DNA of 64,000 bases from Novosphingobium sp. Fuku2-ISO-50 (lineage in GTDB: Bacteria > Pseudomonadota > Alphaproteobacteria > Sphingomonadales > Sphingomonadaceae): contig NZ_KQ954304.1 in the NCBI RefSeq assembly GCF_001519055.1, positions 1 to 64,000 on the forward strand, read 5' to 3'. Shown piece by piece: positions 1 to 7,708 of this stretch. How positions within the stretch are numbered: the stretch's first letter is position 1; every line of letters starts with the position of its first letter. The notes beneath the pieces are model-generated. The model searched no databases. It was not told where the DNA came from and worked only from the letters and a program-made list of their open reading frames with translations. The translations under genes and the position numbers were made by a program.

Positions 1-795
1 GCGGGGAGCGGCAATGGCGCGTGGTGATCTGACCGACGAAGAATGGGGCGTTATCGAGGTTTTGTTGCCCTCCGAGCGAGGGCGCAAGTCCCGTCCGGCC
101 CACGATAATCGGCGTTTTCTCAACGGCATGCTTCATGTGCTGCGCGTCGGCTGCCCGTGGCGCGACATGCACGAGCGCTACGGCAAGTGGAACTCGGTCT
201 ATGTCCGGTTCCGGCGCTGGGCCGAGCAAGGCGTCTGGGATGCGATCCTGGCAACCCTGGTCGAGTTCGGGCTGACCGACGACTGGCAGCACATGATCGA
301 CAGCACTACAGTTCGCGGCCATGTTTCGGCAACGGGCGCTAAAGGGGGACTCATAAGGAGGCTTTTGGTCGATCACGCGGCGGCTTTTCGTGCAAAGTCC
401 ACGCCCGATGCGACAATCAAGGACGCCCTCTCGGCTTCATCCTGACCGGTGGCGAAGCCTCGGATTATGGGGCTGTCGATGGCCTGATGGCGTTGCCAGT
501 CAACAAACCCAAGGCCCTGCTGGCGGACAAGGGATACGACGGCGACACGGTGCGCTCGAACCTGCTGATGCGCGGTATTCTGCCAATCATTCCACCCAAG
601 TCCAACCGCCGTGAGCCCATCGCCTGCGACTTCCGCCGCTATCGGGATCGCAACCGCATCGAGCGCATGTTCGGCCACATCAAGCACCAGCGCCGCATCG
701 CTACACGCTACGATAAAACCGCACTGTCCTTTGCCAGCTTTCTCAATCTCGCGGCCATCCGCAGATGGCTACCCAACTTTGTCAACAGAACCTAG
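1..795 (+). mobile_element. IS5-family insertion sequence (IS427 group), left end cut off by the window
   Basis: The element is recognised by its transposase, split over two reading frames, and by the terminal sequence TTTGTCAACAGAACC at about 779-793, which directly follows the last coding codons and looks like the right terminal inverted repeat. The matching left repeat (GGTTCTGTTGACAAA) would lie just outside the window, because coding starts at position 14. A TAG follows the repeat at about 794-796, compatible with the short TA-containing target duplications of this group. Family assignment is from recognised transposase sequence; the exact left boundary cannot be seen. Confidence 0.85.
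14..795 (+). CDS. IS5-family transposase, OrfA+OrfB joined by a -1 frameshift
   Basis: DDE-type transposase that cuts and joins the ends of the IS. The first frame runs 14-445 (143 aa) with the N-terminal DUF4096-type region (LTDEEWGVIEVLLP, GCPWRDMHERYG) and the first catalytic aspartate in DSTTVRGH. The second frame is open from 343 to the stop at 793-795 and carries GGFSCKVHARCD, then LLADKGYDGD with the second aspartate, and YRDRNRIERMFGHIKH with the catalytic glutamate region. The frames overlap between 343 and 445 and differ by -1, so a single slip there gives the full protein. Runs of G (344-348) and T (363-366) lie in the overlap. Two-frame organisation is normal for the IS427 group, so the copy may be active. 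Start chosen for the GGGGAG upstream. Confidence 0.85.
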
Positions 796-932
796 AAAGT
801 CACACTTCCACCTCTTCAAGCCATTCCCGACGAGCGCGGAGATGACTGTTACTGCCGTAAGCAGCCATTTCCGCGCAGTCTAGCTGCTCAATTAAAAGAG
901 CGTCGCCGCCACAGATCGATTAATTCTCCTCG

Positions 933-1748
933 TCACCTGTTCCGGCGTTCGTCGCGTTCGCGCTGGCGAAGGCGTTTAACATACGCCGCGTCGACCGGAT
1001 CGTCAGGTCCGAGACCGAGCGCACAGGTCGTGAGTGAGGCAAGGCTGTTGTCGCTCAACTTAAAGTCGCGGGCAATGAACCCGTGATGCGCAATTCGGTT
1101 CTCCTCGATCGACGCAAACAGCGCCTTAAAGAAATCGGCACGGGAGCCCCGCGATCCTGTTGTCGCAGCCTTGGTCAACGGATTGGTTGCATCCGTCCCG
1201 GCAAAGTATGCGTCCTGCCCGAGCACCCGCACAATCTCAGCAAGGCTCGGCCAATATTTGAGGTCGTAGCGGCTGCTGAGCGGCTTCAATTCCTCTTGGA
1301 GGTAAGACTGATAAAAGCCGTTGTCACGCGATGCCGCATCGATCACGTCGACTATGTGGTAGTGGGTGCCGCTCGCAAAGCCCGAGCTGTTGTGAATCTC
1401 AGACCTCTCGTCGAGCAGCACTGCCAGCTTTTCGGCGAGGTCGGCGATCTCGCCGTTAACCTCTTTCAGGCGGTTACGGGCAACTCGCGCATCGGAGACC
1501 CGCTCCGGGTTCCAAAAGGCTGCAACGCTCAAGAGGACGCCGAGAAACGTTTTTATGCCATGTTGGTGCTGATAGAGTTTCTCGTAAATCTCGGTGTAGG
1601 CTTCTACCAACTCGATCCGCCGGTCTAGCAGCCGGTCGATGATAGCATTTTCGCTCCGCAGAATTTGGTGCTCGACGTTATAGATTTTGTTGTTGCGAAG
1701 GATGTCCTCGCAGACTTGGGTGGGGTCGGTGTCGGTCATTGTCGCCAT
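933..1748 (-). CDS. Hypothetical protein, 271 aa
   Basis: I do not recognise this family. The N-terminal half (residues about 20-125) is predicted helical and charged, with a hydrophobic patch around KTFLGVLLSVAAFW (residues about 66-79) that could be one short membrane or buried helix. The middle has an aromatic stretch (SGTHYHIVDV). The C-terminus is very basic (KRLRQRERDERRNR). It stands alone on the minus strand, between the IS copy and a 310-bp non-coding stretch, with no operon partner. Start is the ATG at 1748; an in-frame ATG lies at 1739 (MTDTD). It is probably a real gene because of its length and regular codon use, but no function can be given. Confidence 0.6.
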   Translation of the reverse strand: MATMTDTDPTQVCEDILRNNKIYNVEHQILRSENAIIDRLLDRRIELVEAYTEIYEKLYQHQHGIKTFLGVLLSVAAFWNPERVSDARVARNRLKEVNGEIADLAEKLAVLLDERSEIHNSSGFASGTHYHIVDVIDAASRDNGFYQSYLQEELKPLSSRYDLKYWPSLAEIVRVLGQDAYFAGTDATNPLTKAATTGSRGSRADFFKALFASIEENRIAHHGFIARDFKLSDNSLASLTTCALGLGPDDPVDAAYVKRLRQRERDERRNR

Positions 1749-2058
1749 TGTCGGATCCTGTTGGGGTTAAGATGGCGCAACCTAACAAGACTGGCCATTA
1801 TCCGTCGGCACCTGAAAGCAGATTCTTTTGCCACCATTCAGGTACCTGATCTGGCTGACCAGTTCAGCCGTTCACCGCGGCTCTTGGCCTTCTGCCAAAT
1901 TGCAGACCGCGCGCACATTCGATCGCGGCAGCGCCTGTGGCAAACCCACGAAGTTGGTCATGCGGTTAACTGTCTTGCGCCTTCGCGGCGAAGAACGACC
2001 ACAAAGCTTCACGCTGAGGCATTTCTGTGAATCTAAATCCCTCCCCCCTTTAACGGCC
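1749..2058. other. 310-bp stretch without a supported gene
   Basis: This lies upstream of the 271-aa gene and downstream of the mucR-like gene, both on the minus strand. It should hold the promoter of the 271-aa gene. I found no convincing open frame, terminator or repeat in it. Confidence 0.4.
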
Positions 2059-2541
2059 CTAAGCATTGGTTGCCTGCTTCTTACGCCGCGTTGCTTTAGC
2101 CTTCGGAGTGGGGGCAGCTTCAACCACGACTTTCGGCTTGCGTCCGAGACCAATCTTCACCGCCAGTTCCTTGCGCTTCGCGGCGTAGTCAGGCGCGACC
2201 ATGGGATAGTCGGCGGCCAAGTTCCAGCGCGTGCGGTACTCGGCAGGGCTCAGGCCATGGTCGGTTGAGAGGTGCCGCTTGAGCATCTTCATCTTCGCGC
2301 CGCATTCGAGGCAGGTGATGGCATCGGCCTTGACCGAGGATCGCACTGAGACGGCAGGCTCGCGCTTTTCTTCCACCGGAGCGGGCGCCTGACCAAGGCC
2401 AGCCAGCGAGGTATAGACCGACTGGATCAGCACGGGCAGTTGGTCAGCCGCGACGGCATTGTGGCTGACATGAGCGGAAACAATATCGGCGGCCAGCGTC
2501 AGCAGCGTTTCATCGGCCATGGAAATAATGTCCTCATCCAT
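2059..2541 (-). CDS. MucR/Ros-family zinc-finger transcriptional regulator
   Basis: DNA-binding regulator of the alphaproteobacterial Ros/MucR family, which bind AT-rich sites and often silence plasmid, surface or horizontally acquired genes. The single C2H2-like finger is visible at ITCLECGAKMKMLKRHL-STDH (two cysteines, then the two histidines), followed by the family hallmark GLSPAEYRTRWNLAADYPMV. The tail is alanine/lysine rich. The first codon could be the ATG at 2541 or the internal ATG at 2520 (MADETLLTL), which looks more like other family members. It is monocistronic. On a conjugative element it may act as a xenogeneic silencer; that part is inference. Confidence 0.93.
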   Translation of the reverse strand: MDEDIISMADETLLTLAADIVSAHVSHNAVAADQLPVLIQSVYTSLAGLGQAPAPVEEKREPAVSVRSSVKADAITCLECGAKMKMLKRHLSTDHGLSPAEYRTRWNLAADYPMVAPDYAAKRKELAVKIGLGRKPKVVVEAAPTPKAKATRRKKQATNA

Positions 2542-2591
2542 TCGGTGACGACACCTGCATAGCGCAATATTTCGCAGTCACGAGGGGGTAA

Positions 2592-2843
2592 TCAGGCAAT
2601 ACCCCCAACAAAACCTTTCGTTCCCCCGCGCTGCGGCATGGCAAGGCGCATGGCGCCATTGCAGCCACGCTGCTTGCAGCGGGCGCGGGCCTGGACTTCC
2701 GAAAGCCATAGGTGCCCGAAATCCCCGAGCGTGAGCAAATGCGCCGGCGTCACGAAGCGCACCTTGCCGCAGGTGCGGCAGGTGAGTTCGAGCCGCGTTT
2801 CGGCATCGAGATCGCGCAACTGGATGGCATCGAGCCAGCTCAC
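2592..2843 (-). CDS. Small zinc-ribbon-like protein next to dinB, 83 aa
   Basis: Small protein with a CRTCGK motif near residue 22 and a second cysteine pair (CKQRGC) near residue 57, which together look like a four-cysteine zinc ribbon. Its start codon overlaps the end of dinB (ATGA-type overlap, 2840-2843), so it is translated with the polymerase gene and probably shares its LexA-controlled promoter. I do not know a named function. A role as a polymerase partner or nucleic-acid binder is only suggested by position. Confidence 0.65.
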   Translation of the reverse strand: MSWLDAIQLRDLDAETRLELTCRTCGKVRFVTPAHLLTLGDFGHLWLSEVQARARCKQRGCNGAMRLAMPQRGGTKGFVGGIA

Positions 2844-4087
2844 CAGTTGTCCTCCGCCTCTGGAATGCGCGTGTAGCTGATCTTCGATCCAACATTGCCA
2901 CCGGCGGGCGGCGCCCAGGGACCGATGCTCACCACCGTCTGGCCGAAGCGGGAATTGAGGCCGTCCATGGTCCGGCTCAACGCCTCGCAGCGCTGCCTCT
3001 CCTTGTCGTCATCGGCGAACAGATCGGGCTGCCGCGCCGTGTCGAGCGTCAGTTCCCCCAATGTCACGCTCACGCGCATGATCTTGGTTGCCGGCGGGAT
3101 CACCGCCGTCACCCGTTCCCACAGTTCGCCGAGCGCGGCGAGAATGGCCATGTCGTCCTGAACTTCGCCCAGAGGCGCGACATTGCCCCAGCCACGATCG
3201 AAGCCCTTGAGCCAGAGATAGAGCGCCGAGGCATAGAAATTGGACCGCCGCATCCGCCTTGCGGCCTTCACCAGCAGCAGGCGGGCGATGGTGCGCGCGT
3301 CATCCAGACCGCGATGATCGGGCGGCAGCACACGGGCATGGCCGAACATGTTCCGCTCTGTTTCCGGCGCCTCCACCGCATAGCCATGGAGCGCATACCA
3401 AAGCCGCTCGCCCGTCACATTGCGCCACAGCGCCCGCATCTGCTTGGGTTGCAGCGCGAGCAGGCCCGGCACGTCGCCGACGCGGGCCGCGGCAAGCCGC
3501 TTCACCATCGAGCGCCCGATACCGGGAATATCGTCCAGCTTCAGCCTTGCGAGTTGAGCGGGCACGTCTTCGGGATACCAGATCGTCAGACCATCGGGCT
3601 TCTTGGTGTCGCTGGCGATCTTTGCCAGGTGCCGGTTGGCGGCAAAGCCGATCGAGCAGGTCAATGTCGCGCCGATGTTGTAGCGGATGGTGTTCTTGAT
3701 CCGCTGGGCAAGGTCGGTGGGCTCGCCCCGCTGGGTCTCGTCCAACCAGCACGAAACTTCGTCGATTGACTTCACTTGGTCGACCGGGATCACCGACCCG
3801 ATCTCCGCGATCAGGGCATTGTGCGCCCTGCGATAGAGATCCGGTTTTTGCGGCACGAGAACGATGTCGCGGCAGATCCGGCGCGCTTCATCGACCATCA
3901 TGATGTTCTTCACGCCGCGCGCCTTCGCCTCGCGCGAACACGCGATGATGCAGGTGCGCCCGCCGCCGGCATAGGGGATCACGCCAACTGGCCGCCCCCG
4001 CAGGCGCGGGTCGCGCAATTGCTCGACGGAAGCGAAGAATCCATCAAAATCAAGGTAAAGGTGTTCAATCGTCGTTGGTTTTCGCAT
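2840..4087 (-). CDS. dinB: DNA polymerase IV-type Y-family translesion polymerase
   Basis: Error-prone polymerase that copies past damaged bases (415 aa, slightly longer than E. coli Pol IV). Visible catalytic features are YLDFDGFFASVEQ (first carboxylate D13 and steric-gate F18) and KSIDEV (D109/E110). The helix-hairpin-helix thumb (LDDIPGIGRSMVKRL) and the little-finger region follow. The start ATG at 4087 was chosen because GGAG lies five bases upstream and the protein then begins just before the polymerase motif; a longer in-frame extension to 4210 has no homology to Pol IV. A LexA box at 4122-4136 sits 35 bp upstream, so the gene is almost certainly SOS-induced. It is divergent from an SRAP gene, giving an SOS pair on the element. 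The downstream zinc-ribbon gene overlaps it. Confidence 0.93.
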   Translation of the reverse strand: MRKPTTIEHLYLDFDGFFASVEQLRDPRLRGRPVGVIPYAGGGRTCIIACSREAKARGVKNIMMVDEARRICRDIVLVPQKPDLYRRAHNALIAEIGSVIPVDQVKSIDEVSCWLDETQRGEPTDLAQRIKNTIRYNIGATLTCSIGFAANRHLAKIASDTKKPDGLTIWYPEDVPAQLARLKLDDIPGIGRSMVKRLAAARVGDVPGLLALQPKQMRALWRNVTGERLWYALHGYAVEAPETERNMFGHARVLPPDHRGLDDARTIARLLLVKAARRMRRSNFYASALYLWLKGFDRGWGNVAPLGEVQDDMAILAALGELWERVTAVIPPATKIMRVSVTLGELTLDTARQPDLFADDDKERQRCEALSRTMDGLNSRFGQTVVSIGPWAPPAGGNVGSKISYTRIPEAEDNW

Positions 4088-4121
4088 GGGCTCCAGCCCG
4101 AATCGGGTGAGCCATAAATGA

Positions 4122-4136
4122 GAACATAATAGGAAC
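4122..4136. promoter_or_regulatory. LexA (SOS) box GAAC-N7-GAAC
   Basis: The sequence GAACATAATAGGAAC is an exact direct repeat of GAAC with a 7-base gap, the known alphaproteobacterial LexA site (GTTC-N7-GTTC on the other strand). It lies 35 bp upstream of the dinB start, in the dinB/SRAP divergent intergenic region, and probably overlaps the dinB promoter. Control of the SRAP gene, 190 bp away on the other side, is possible but less certain. Confidence 0.88.
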
Positions 4137-4325
4137 TTGTAGGCAATAGGGCCATGCCTCGGTCGGCACAGACCATCGGGCATAAAATGACCCGCCCGAA
4201 GGCCGCCCATTGGGAAGCTTCGGGGCCAGCTGCCTGCCTATCGTCGGCGCATCTGCTGAAGCGAAAAACCGTATTCAGTCCTGCGGCGGTTGACAGACAA
4301 CCTGCTGGGGGAGAGGCAAGGTTGC

Positions 4326-4952
4326 ATGTGTAATCTTTATCGCCTGAACAAACCTGCTGCCGACATTGCCCACCTGTTTGGTGTCGAGGCCACCCAAGGC
4401 GCCAATTACAGCGAAGAAGTCTATCCCGGTTATCCTGGGCTGGTGATGGCCGGTCGCCGCCTGAAGGTTATGAACTGGGGCTTCCCGCTGGTCATGACTG
4501 GCCGCAATGGCCAGAAGCTGAAGCCCAAGCCGGTCACCAATGCTCGCGACGACAAGCTGAGCACCGCCTTCTGGCGGGCCAGCTTTGAAAGCCGCCGCTG
4601 CCTTATCCCGGTCTCGGCCTGGGCCGAGCCGGAAGGTGAGACCGGCCAGATGACCCGGACTTGGTATTCGCTCCCCGGAGGTGAGCCTTTCGCGGTGGCG
4701 GGCCTGTGGCGCGCCACCGAGGAATGGGGCGATACCTACACGATGGTCATGGTCGAAAGCTCGGCCCAGATGCGCGAGGTCCACGACCGGATGCCGGTGA
4801 TCTTACGGCAGGATGATTGGAAAACCTGGATCGAAGGTTCTCCGCGTGAAGCCTTCGGGCTTTGCCGGACATGGGAAGACCAACTGGCGGTTGAGCAGAC
4901 CACGACCCGGTGGGCGGGGCGCGGTTTGATGGGAATGTTGCCATTCGAATGA
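4326..4952 (+). CDS. SRAP-family (YedK/HMCES) abasic-site cross-linking protein
   Basis: This family binds abasic sites in single-stranded DNA and covalently traps them through the N-terminal cysteine. Starting at 4326 the protein begins Met-Cys-Asn, placing the catalytic cysteine at position 2 as the mechanism requires; an upstream in-frame ATG at 4290 would bury it and is rejected. GGAGAGG precedes the chosen start. Other expected residues are N72 (TNARDD), E101 in CLIPVSAWAEP (aligned to the usual GFYEW glutamate) and H153 in HDRMPVIL. The GFYEW motif is degenerate (SAWAEP), seen in plasmid or phage variants. It is divergent from SOS-controlled dinB and may protect single-stranded DNA entering by conjugation (inference). 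Confidence 0.9.
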   Translation: MCNLYRLNKPAADIAHLFGVEATQGANYSEEVYPGYPGLVMAGRRLKVMNWGFPLVMTGRNGQKLKPKPVTNARDDKLSTAFWRASFESRRCLIPVSAWAEPEGETGQMTRTWYSLPGGEPFAVAGLWRATEEWGDTYTMVMVESSAQMREVHDRMPVILRQDDWKTWIEGSPREAFGLCRTWEDQLAVEQTTTRWAGRGLMGMLPFE

Positions 4953-5006
4953 CGCTATCGGCCGTCCGGCGCAGAATGATGTCTGGGCGCCAGCCAAAGA
5001 GTTGAG

Positions 5007-5408
5007 GTGGAAGGTGGCGTGGCGAGCAATTCCGCTCGCCCGAAAGTTTCCCCCTCGATGCTCACGGATAGCGAACGCTTCGCCTTCACACCCCGGCGCA
5101 TTCATGGCTTTTCCAATACCGGCAACGCCTATGACGCTACCCAGACCGACGATCGGATCGCCAGCGGAGACACGCTGCTGATCCTGCCGGAAGGCGTCGT
5201 CGGCGTGGCCCATTGCTGGCCCTTTGCCGTCACCCAGGTGACGGGCAAACTCCATGGCGTCCAGCCCAAGGCCCACGAGGCGTTGGCGGATTTCGCCGCC
5301 GCCTTCACCATCAGTACCGACGACATCGCGGCCGCTATCGCGCTGGCCCAAGCGCTCGCCTTCGCCATCGATCCCGTACTGGCCGCGCTCACCACGCCTG
5401 CGGCCTGA
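5007..5408 (+). CDS. Conserved plasmid-type hypothetical protein, about 133 aa
   Basis: First gene of a colinear run (5007-6976) of small genes typical of sphingomonad plasmids. No known domain is recognised. The C-terminal third is alanine-rich and predicted helical (AAAIALAQALAFAI). The start is uncertain: ATG 5007 overlaps a good AGGTGG-like site poorly, and a later in-frame ATG at 5058 (MLTDSERFAF) is a fair alternative. The next gene begins 22 bp after the stop. Confidence 0.6.
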   Translation: MEGGVASNSARPKVSPSMLTDSERFAFTPRRIHGFSNTGNAYDATQTDDRIASGDTLLILPEGVVGVAHCWPFAVTQVTGKLHGVQPKAHEALADFAAAFTISTDDIAAAIALAQALAFAIDPVLAALTTPAA

Positions 5409-5430
5409 ACCCTACCACCGGAGAACCATC

Positions 5431-5808
5431 ATGCTGACCACTGCCATACCGGCGGGCGCTGACGCGCGCCTGGAACGGATCGCCCGGCTCAATGACCGCA
5501 CCCGCCTTGGCCTCGATCGGACGGCCCGCGTTGTCATCACCCGCAATTGCCTCGAACGACTGGCCGAGGCCGAGGGCGCGCCCGATGAGCCTATCGTCCT
5601 GCAAGCCCGCCTGATGGCGGCCTTTCGCCATTGCACTTTCTCCGAGGATAGCCCCGAGCGCGATTTCGCCGCCATCGAGTTCCTCGGCCGCAAGGTGTGG
5701 ATGAAGATCGACTATTATGACGCGGCTATGGAATTCGGCTCGGAGGATCCCGCCGATGCCTCGGTCACCACGCGGGTGATGACCATTCTGCTGCCCGAGG
5801 ATTACTGA
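5431..5808 (+). CDS. DUF3768 domain protein
   Basis: 125-aa protein of the DUF3768 family, found mainly on alphaproteobacterial plasmids. The family signature is clear: RIARLNDRTR near the N-terminus, then ERDFAAIEFLGRKVWMKIDYYD, then GSEDPADASVTTRVMTILLPEDY at the end. The biochemical role of the family is unknown. The start at 5431 follows GGAGAA by six bases. Its TGA overlaps the ATG of the next gene (TGATG at 5806-5810), so the two are translationally coupled. Confidence 0.88.
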   Translation: MLTTAIPAGADARLERIARLNDRTRLGLDRTARVVITRNCLERLAEAEGAPDEPIVLQARLMAAFRHCTFSEDSPERDFAAIEFLGRKVWMKIDYYDAAMEFGSEDPADASVTTRVMTILLPEDY

Positions 5809-6095
5809 TGTGCGGGCAGCTTGTCGTCGACCGCGCCCACGAAAGGTTCGGCGCCGAGGTCACCATCGCCGACCTCGCGCGTCATTCCTTTCCCGACTTC
5901 AACTGCAACCTCGTCCACATCTACGAGGTATGGGAAAGGCTTGAGGAGGACTGGCGATTCGAGCTCGACCGCGACGCCAGCACGCTAGAATACGCCACTG
6001 GCGTGTCAGCGCGTTTCAAGGACGGTTCGACCCTGCACATCAGCGCCTGGGCAGATTGCTGCGACGGCTCCGGCTGCCGCCATTGCCGTGGCTGA
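5808..6095 (+). CDS. Hypothetical plasmid protein, 95 aa
   Basis: Coupled to the DUF3768 gene by a TGATG overlap. The protein ends with a cysteine/histidine cluster (DCCDGSGCRHCRG) that could bind a metal, otherwise no domain is recognised. Position in the conserved run supports it as a real gene. Function unknown. Confidence 0.65.
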   Translation: MCGQLVVDRAHERFGAEVTIADLARHSFPDFNCNLVHIYEVWERLEEDWRFELDRDASTLEYATGVSARFKDGSTLHISAWADCCDGSGCRHCRG

Positions 6096-6121
6096 TCTCA
6101 CCATCATCAGGACTGCTTGCC

Positions 6122-6976
6122 ATGCGCTATCAACCCACGGCTGAGACGCTCGCCATTGTGGAGCGCCTCGGCGGGCGCTGGAATGGCCGCTACGCGCTGG
6201 TGCCATGCCCAGCCCATGAGGATCGCACGCCCAGCCTGTCGATACGGCAAGGGCGGCAATCGATCCTCGTCCACTGCTTTGCCGGTTGCGATGGGAGCGA
6301 GGTGATGCGGGCGATCCGCGAGATGCTCGGCCATCCGGTGCTCGGCCAGCGGGCTTTGCCCGTCCCGGCCAACGATAGGCCCGCGCCTTTCCAGCGCCTT
6401 TGGAATGAGGCTTCGCCCATCGTCGGCACTCTGGCGCAGCGCTACCTCCTCGACCTTCGCGGTATCACCTTTCTGCCGCCCGATGTGCGCTTCCATCCCG
6501 CTTGTCCCATGGGGCGCGGTCCTATGCCGCGTCGCCTTCCAGCTTTGCTGGTCGGCGTCTTCAAGGCCCGGCGCCTGATCGCGATCCAGCGCCTGTTCCT
6601 CGATCCTGCCACGGGCAGCCGAACCCATCGTATGATGCTCGGCAATTCGCGCGGCGGCACCTGGCCTGCCGCCTTCGCAGGCGGGGCCATGCGGATTGCG
6701 GAAGGGTTTGAAACGGCCTGCGCCTACCGGCAGGTCACGGGCCGGGAAGCGGGCACCTGCTTTGGTGTCCGAAACTTCGGCGGCTTCGCTCTTGGAGACG
6801 GTATTGAGCAGGCCATCCTGCTGCCCGACAATGACCGCGAAGGCATGCAGGCGGCGCAATCGAGCGTCTTGGCCCGGCAATCTGCCGCTTTGCCCTTTGC
6901 CATTGAGCGCTGTCCGGCAGGCTTCAACGACTGGGCGGAGATGACCCGGCCAGAGCGGTCACGGCCAGCGGCCTGA
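6122..6976 (+). CDS. Primase-like protein: CHC2-type zinc finger plus Toprim domain (DUF7146-like)
   Basis: 284-aa protein with the two hallmarks of bacterial and phage primases. A zinc finger is formed by C29, H32, C52 and C56 (CPAH...HCFAGC), and a C-terminal Toprim domain has the conserved glutamate in IAEGFETACAY and the acidic pair in LLPDNDREG. It lacks a helicase domain and is shorter than DnaG. Such proteins are common on alphaproteobacterial plasmids and phages and may prime the transferred strand or plasmid replication; that role is inference. The start ATG 6122 was chosen over the in-frame ATG 6056 because homology starts with PTAETLAIVERLGGRW and the longer form would run into the preceding gene. 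Confidence 0.85.
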   Translation: MRYQPTAETLAIVERLGGRWNGRYALVPCPAHEDRTPSLSIRQGRQSILVHCFAGCDGSEVMRAIREMLGHPVLGQRALPVPANDRPAPFQRLWNEASPIVGTLAQRYLLDLRGITFLPPDVRFHPACPMGRGPMPRRLPALLVGVFKARRLIAIQRLFLDPATGSRTHRMMLGNSRGGTWPAAFAGGAMRIAEGFETACAYRQVTGREAGTCFGVRNFGGFALGDGIEQAILLPDNDREGMQAAQSSVLARQSAALPFAIERCPAGFNDWAEMTRPERSRPAA

Positions 6977-6987
6977 CAACGAATGGC

Positions 6988-7617
6988 TCAGACCTGCCTT
7001 TGCCGATAATCACCACGGCAGGCACGGATCGCTTTGGAGATGGCCTTGTTGATGGCCTCAAGGTCGCAGCGTTCCGGATCAAACTTTTTGCCTGCCCAAC
7101 GCCGCATCGCCTTGTGCTCTTCCTGTGCCGGGTCGAGCCAGGCCTCCAGGAAATCCGCGTAGCCGGGGTAGCCGCCGACGTCTTCTGGCGGCCCCGCGCG
7201 TTCGCCTGCGATGCAGCGCGGGTATTTGACCCCATCCTCGATTTCGGCGCGGCGCAGAACCAGCTTGTGCTGCCAGTCATCGCCAAAATCATATTGGTAC
7301 GTGATGGTGAGCGACGGGTCAGCTTCATGTGGTAAGGTCAGATCCTTCAATTGGATCTCGGTAGCCTCAAGAACCCTCGGTCCATAGTCCGGATCCTCGA
7401 TCGCCTCCGGCGCACCGATAGTCAGCCCGCCTACGTGGAACTGATGTAGGTGACTGTCGGTCCAACCGAACGACGCCTGCAGAACCTCGTGCAGTTGCGC
7501 GAAATTCAGATCACTCGGCAACTCCACGGTGCGCATGATCGTCGGCTCGATGCCAACGATGCTGGCTTCAAGGCGAATGATATAGGCATAGGGATCGTAT
7601 GACTTGGGCATGTCCAT
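6988..7617 (-). CDS. Plasmid pRiA4b ORF-3 family protein (IS1096 TnpR-like)
   Basis: Member of the pRiA4b ORF-3 family, widespread on alphaproteobacterial plasmids with no settled biochemical role. The family pattern is visible: YIIRLEASIVGIEPTIMRTVELP, then LHEVLQASFGWTDSHLHQF, then TYQYDFGDDWQHKL and ILPRCIAGERAGPPEDVGGYPGY-like sequence, ending FDPERCDLEAIN. ATG 7617 or 7611 fits the family start; upstream in-frame sequence to 7770 is not part of the family and overlaps the divergent gene. It is convergent with the primase-like gene (11 bp apart) and divergent from the GIY-YIG gene, with a 91-bp shared promoter region. Confidence 0.85.
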   Translation of the reverse strand: MDMPKSYDPYAYIIRLEASIVGIEPTIMRTVELPSDLNFAQLHEVLQASFGWTDSHLHQFHVGGLTIGAPEAIEDPDYGPRVLEATEIQLKDLTLPHEADPSLTITYQYDFGDDWQHKLVLRRAEIEDGVKYPRCIAGERAGPPEDVGGYPGYADFLEAWLDPAQEEHKAMRRWAGKKFDPERCDLEAINKAISKAIRACRGDYRQRQV

Positions 7618-7708
7618 ACAATGCCCGCGACGAGGCGTTGTCGCAAGTATGACGCGTCCGGCCGAAGGCGTTGGAAACGCCCAGCGATCTGGCTTAGCTT
7701 GCGAGGCT

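Noticed and set aside
4088..4210. 41-codon N-terminal extension of dinB
   Set aside because: Covers the LexA box and lacks homology; the ATG at 4087 has a good ribosome site.
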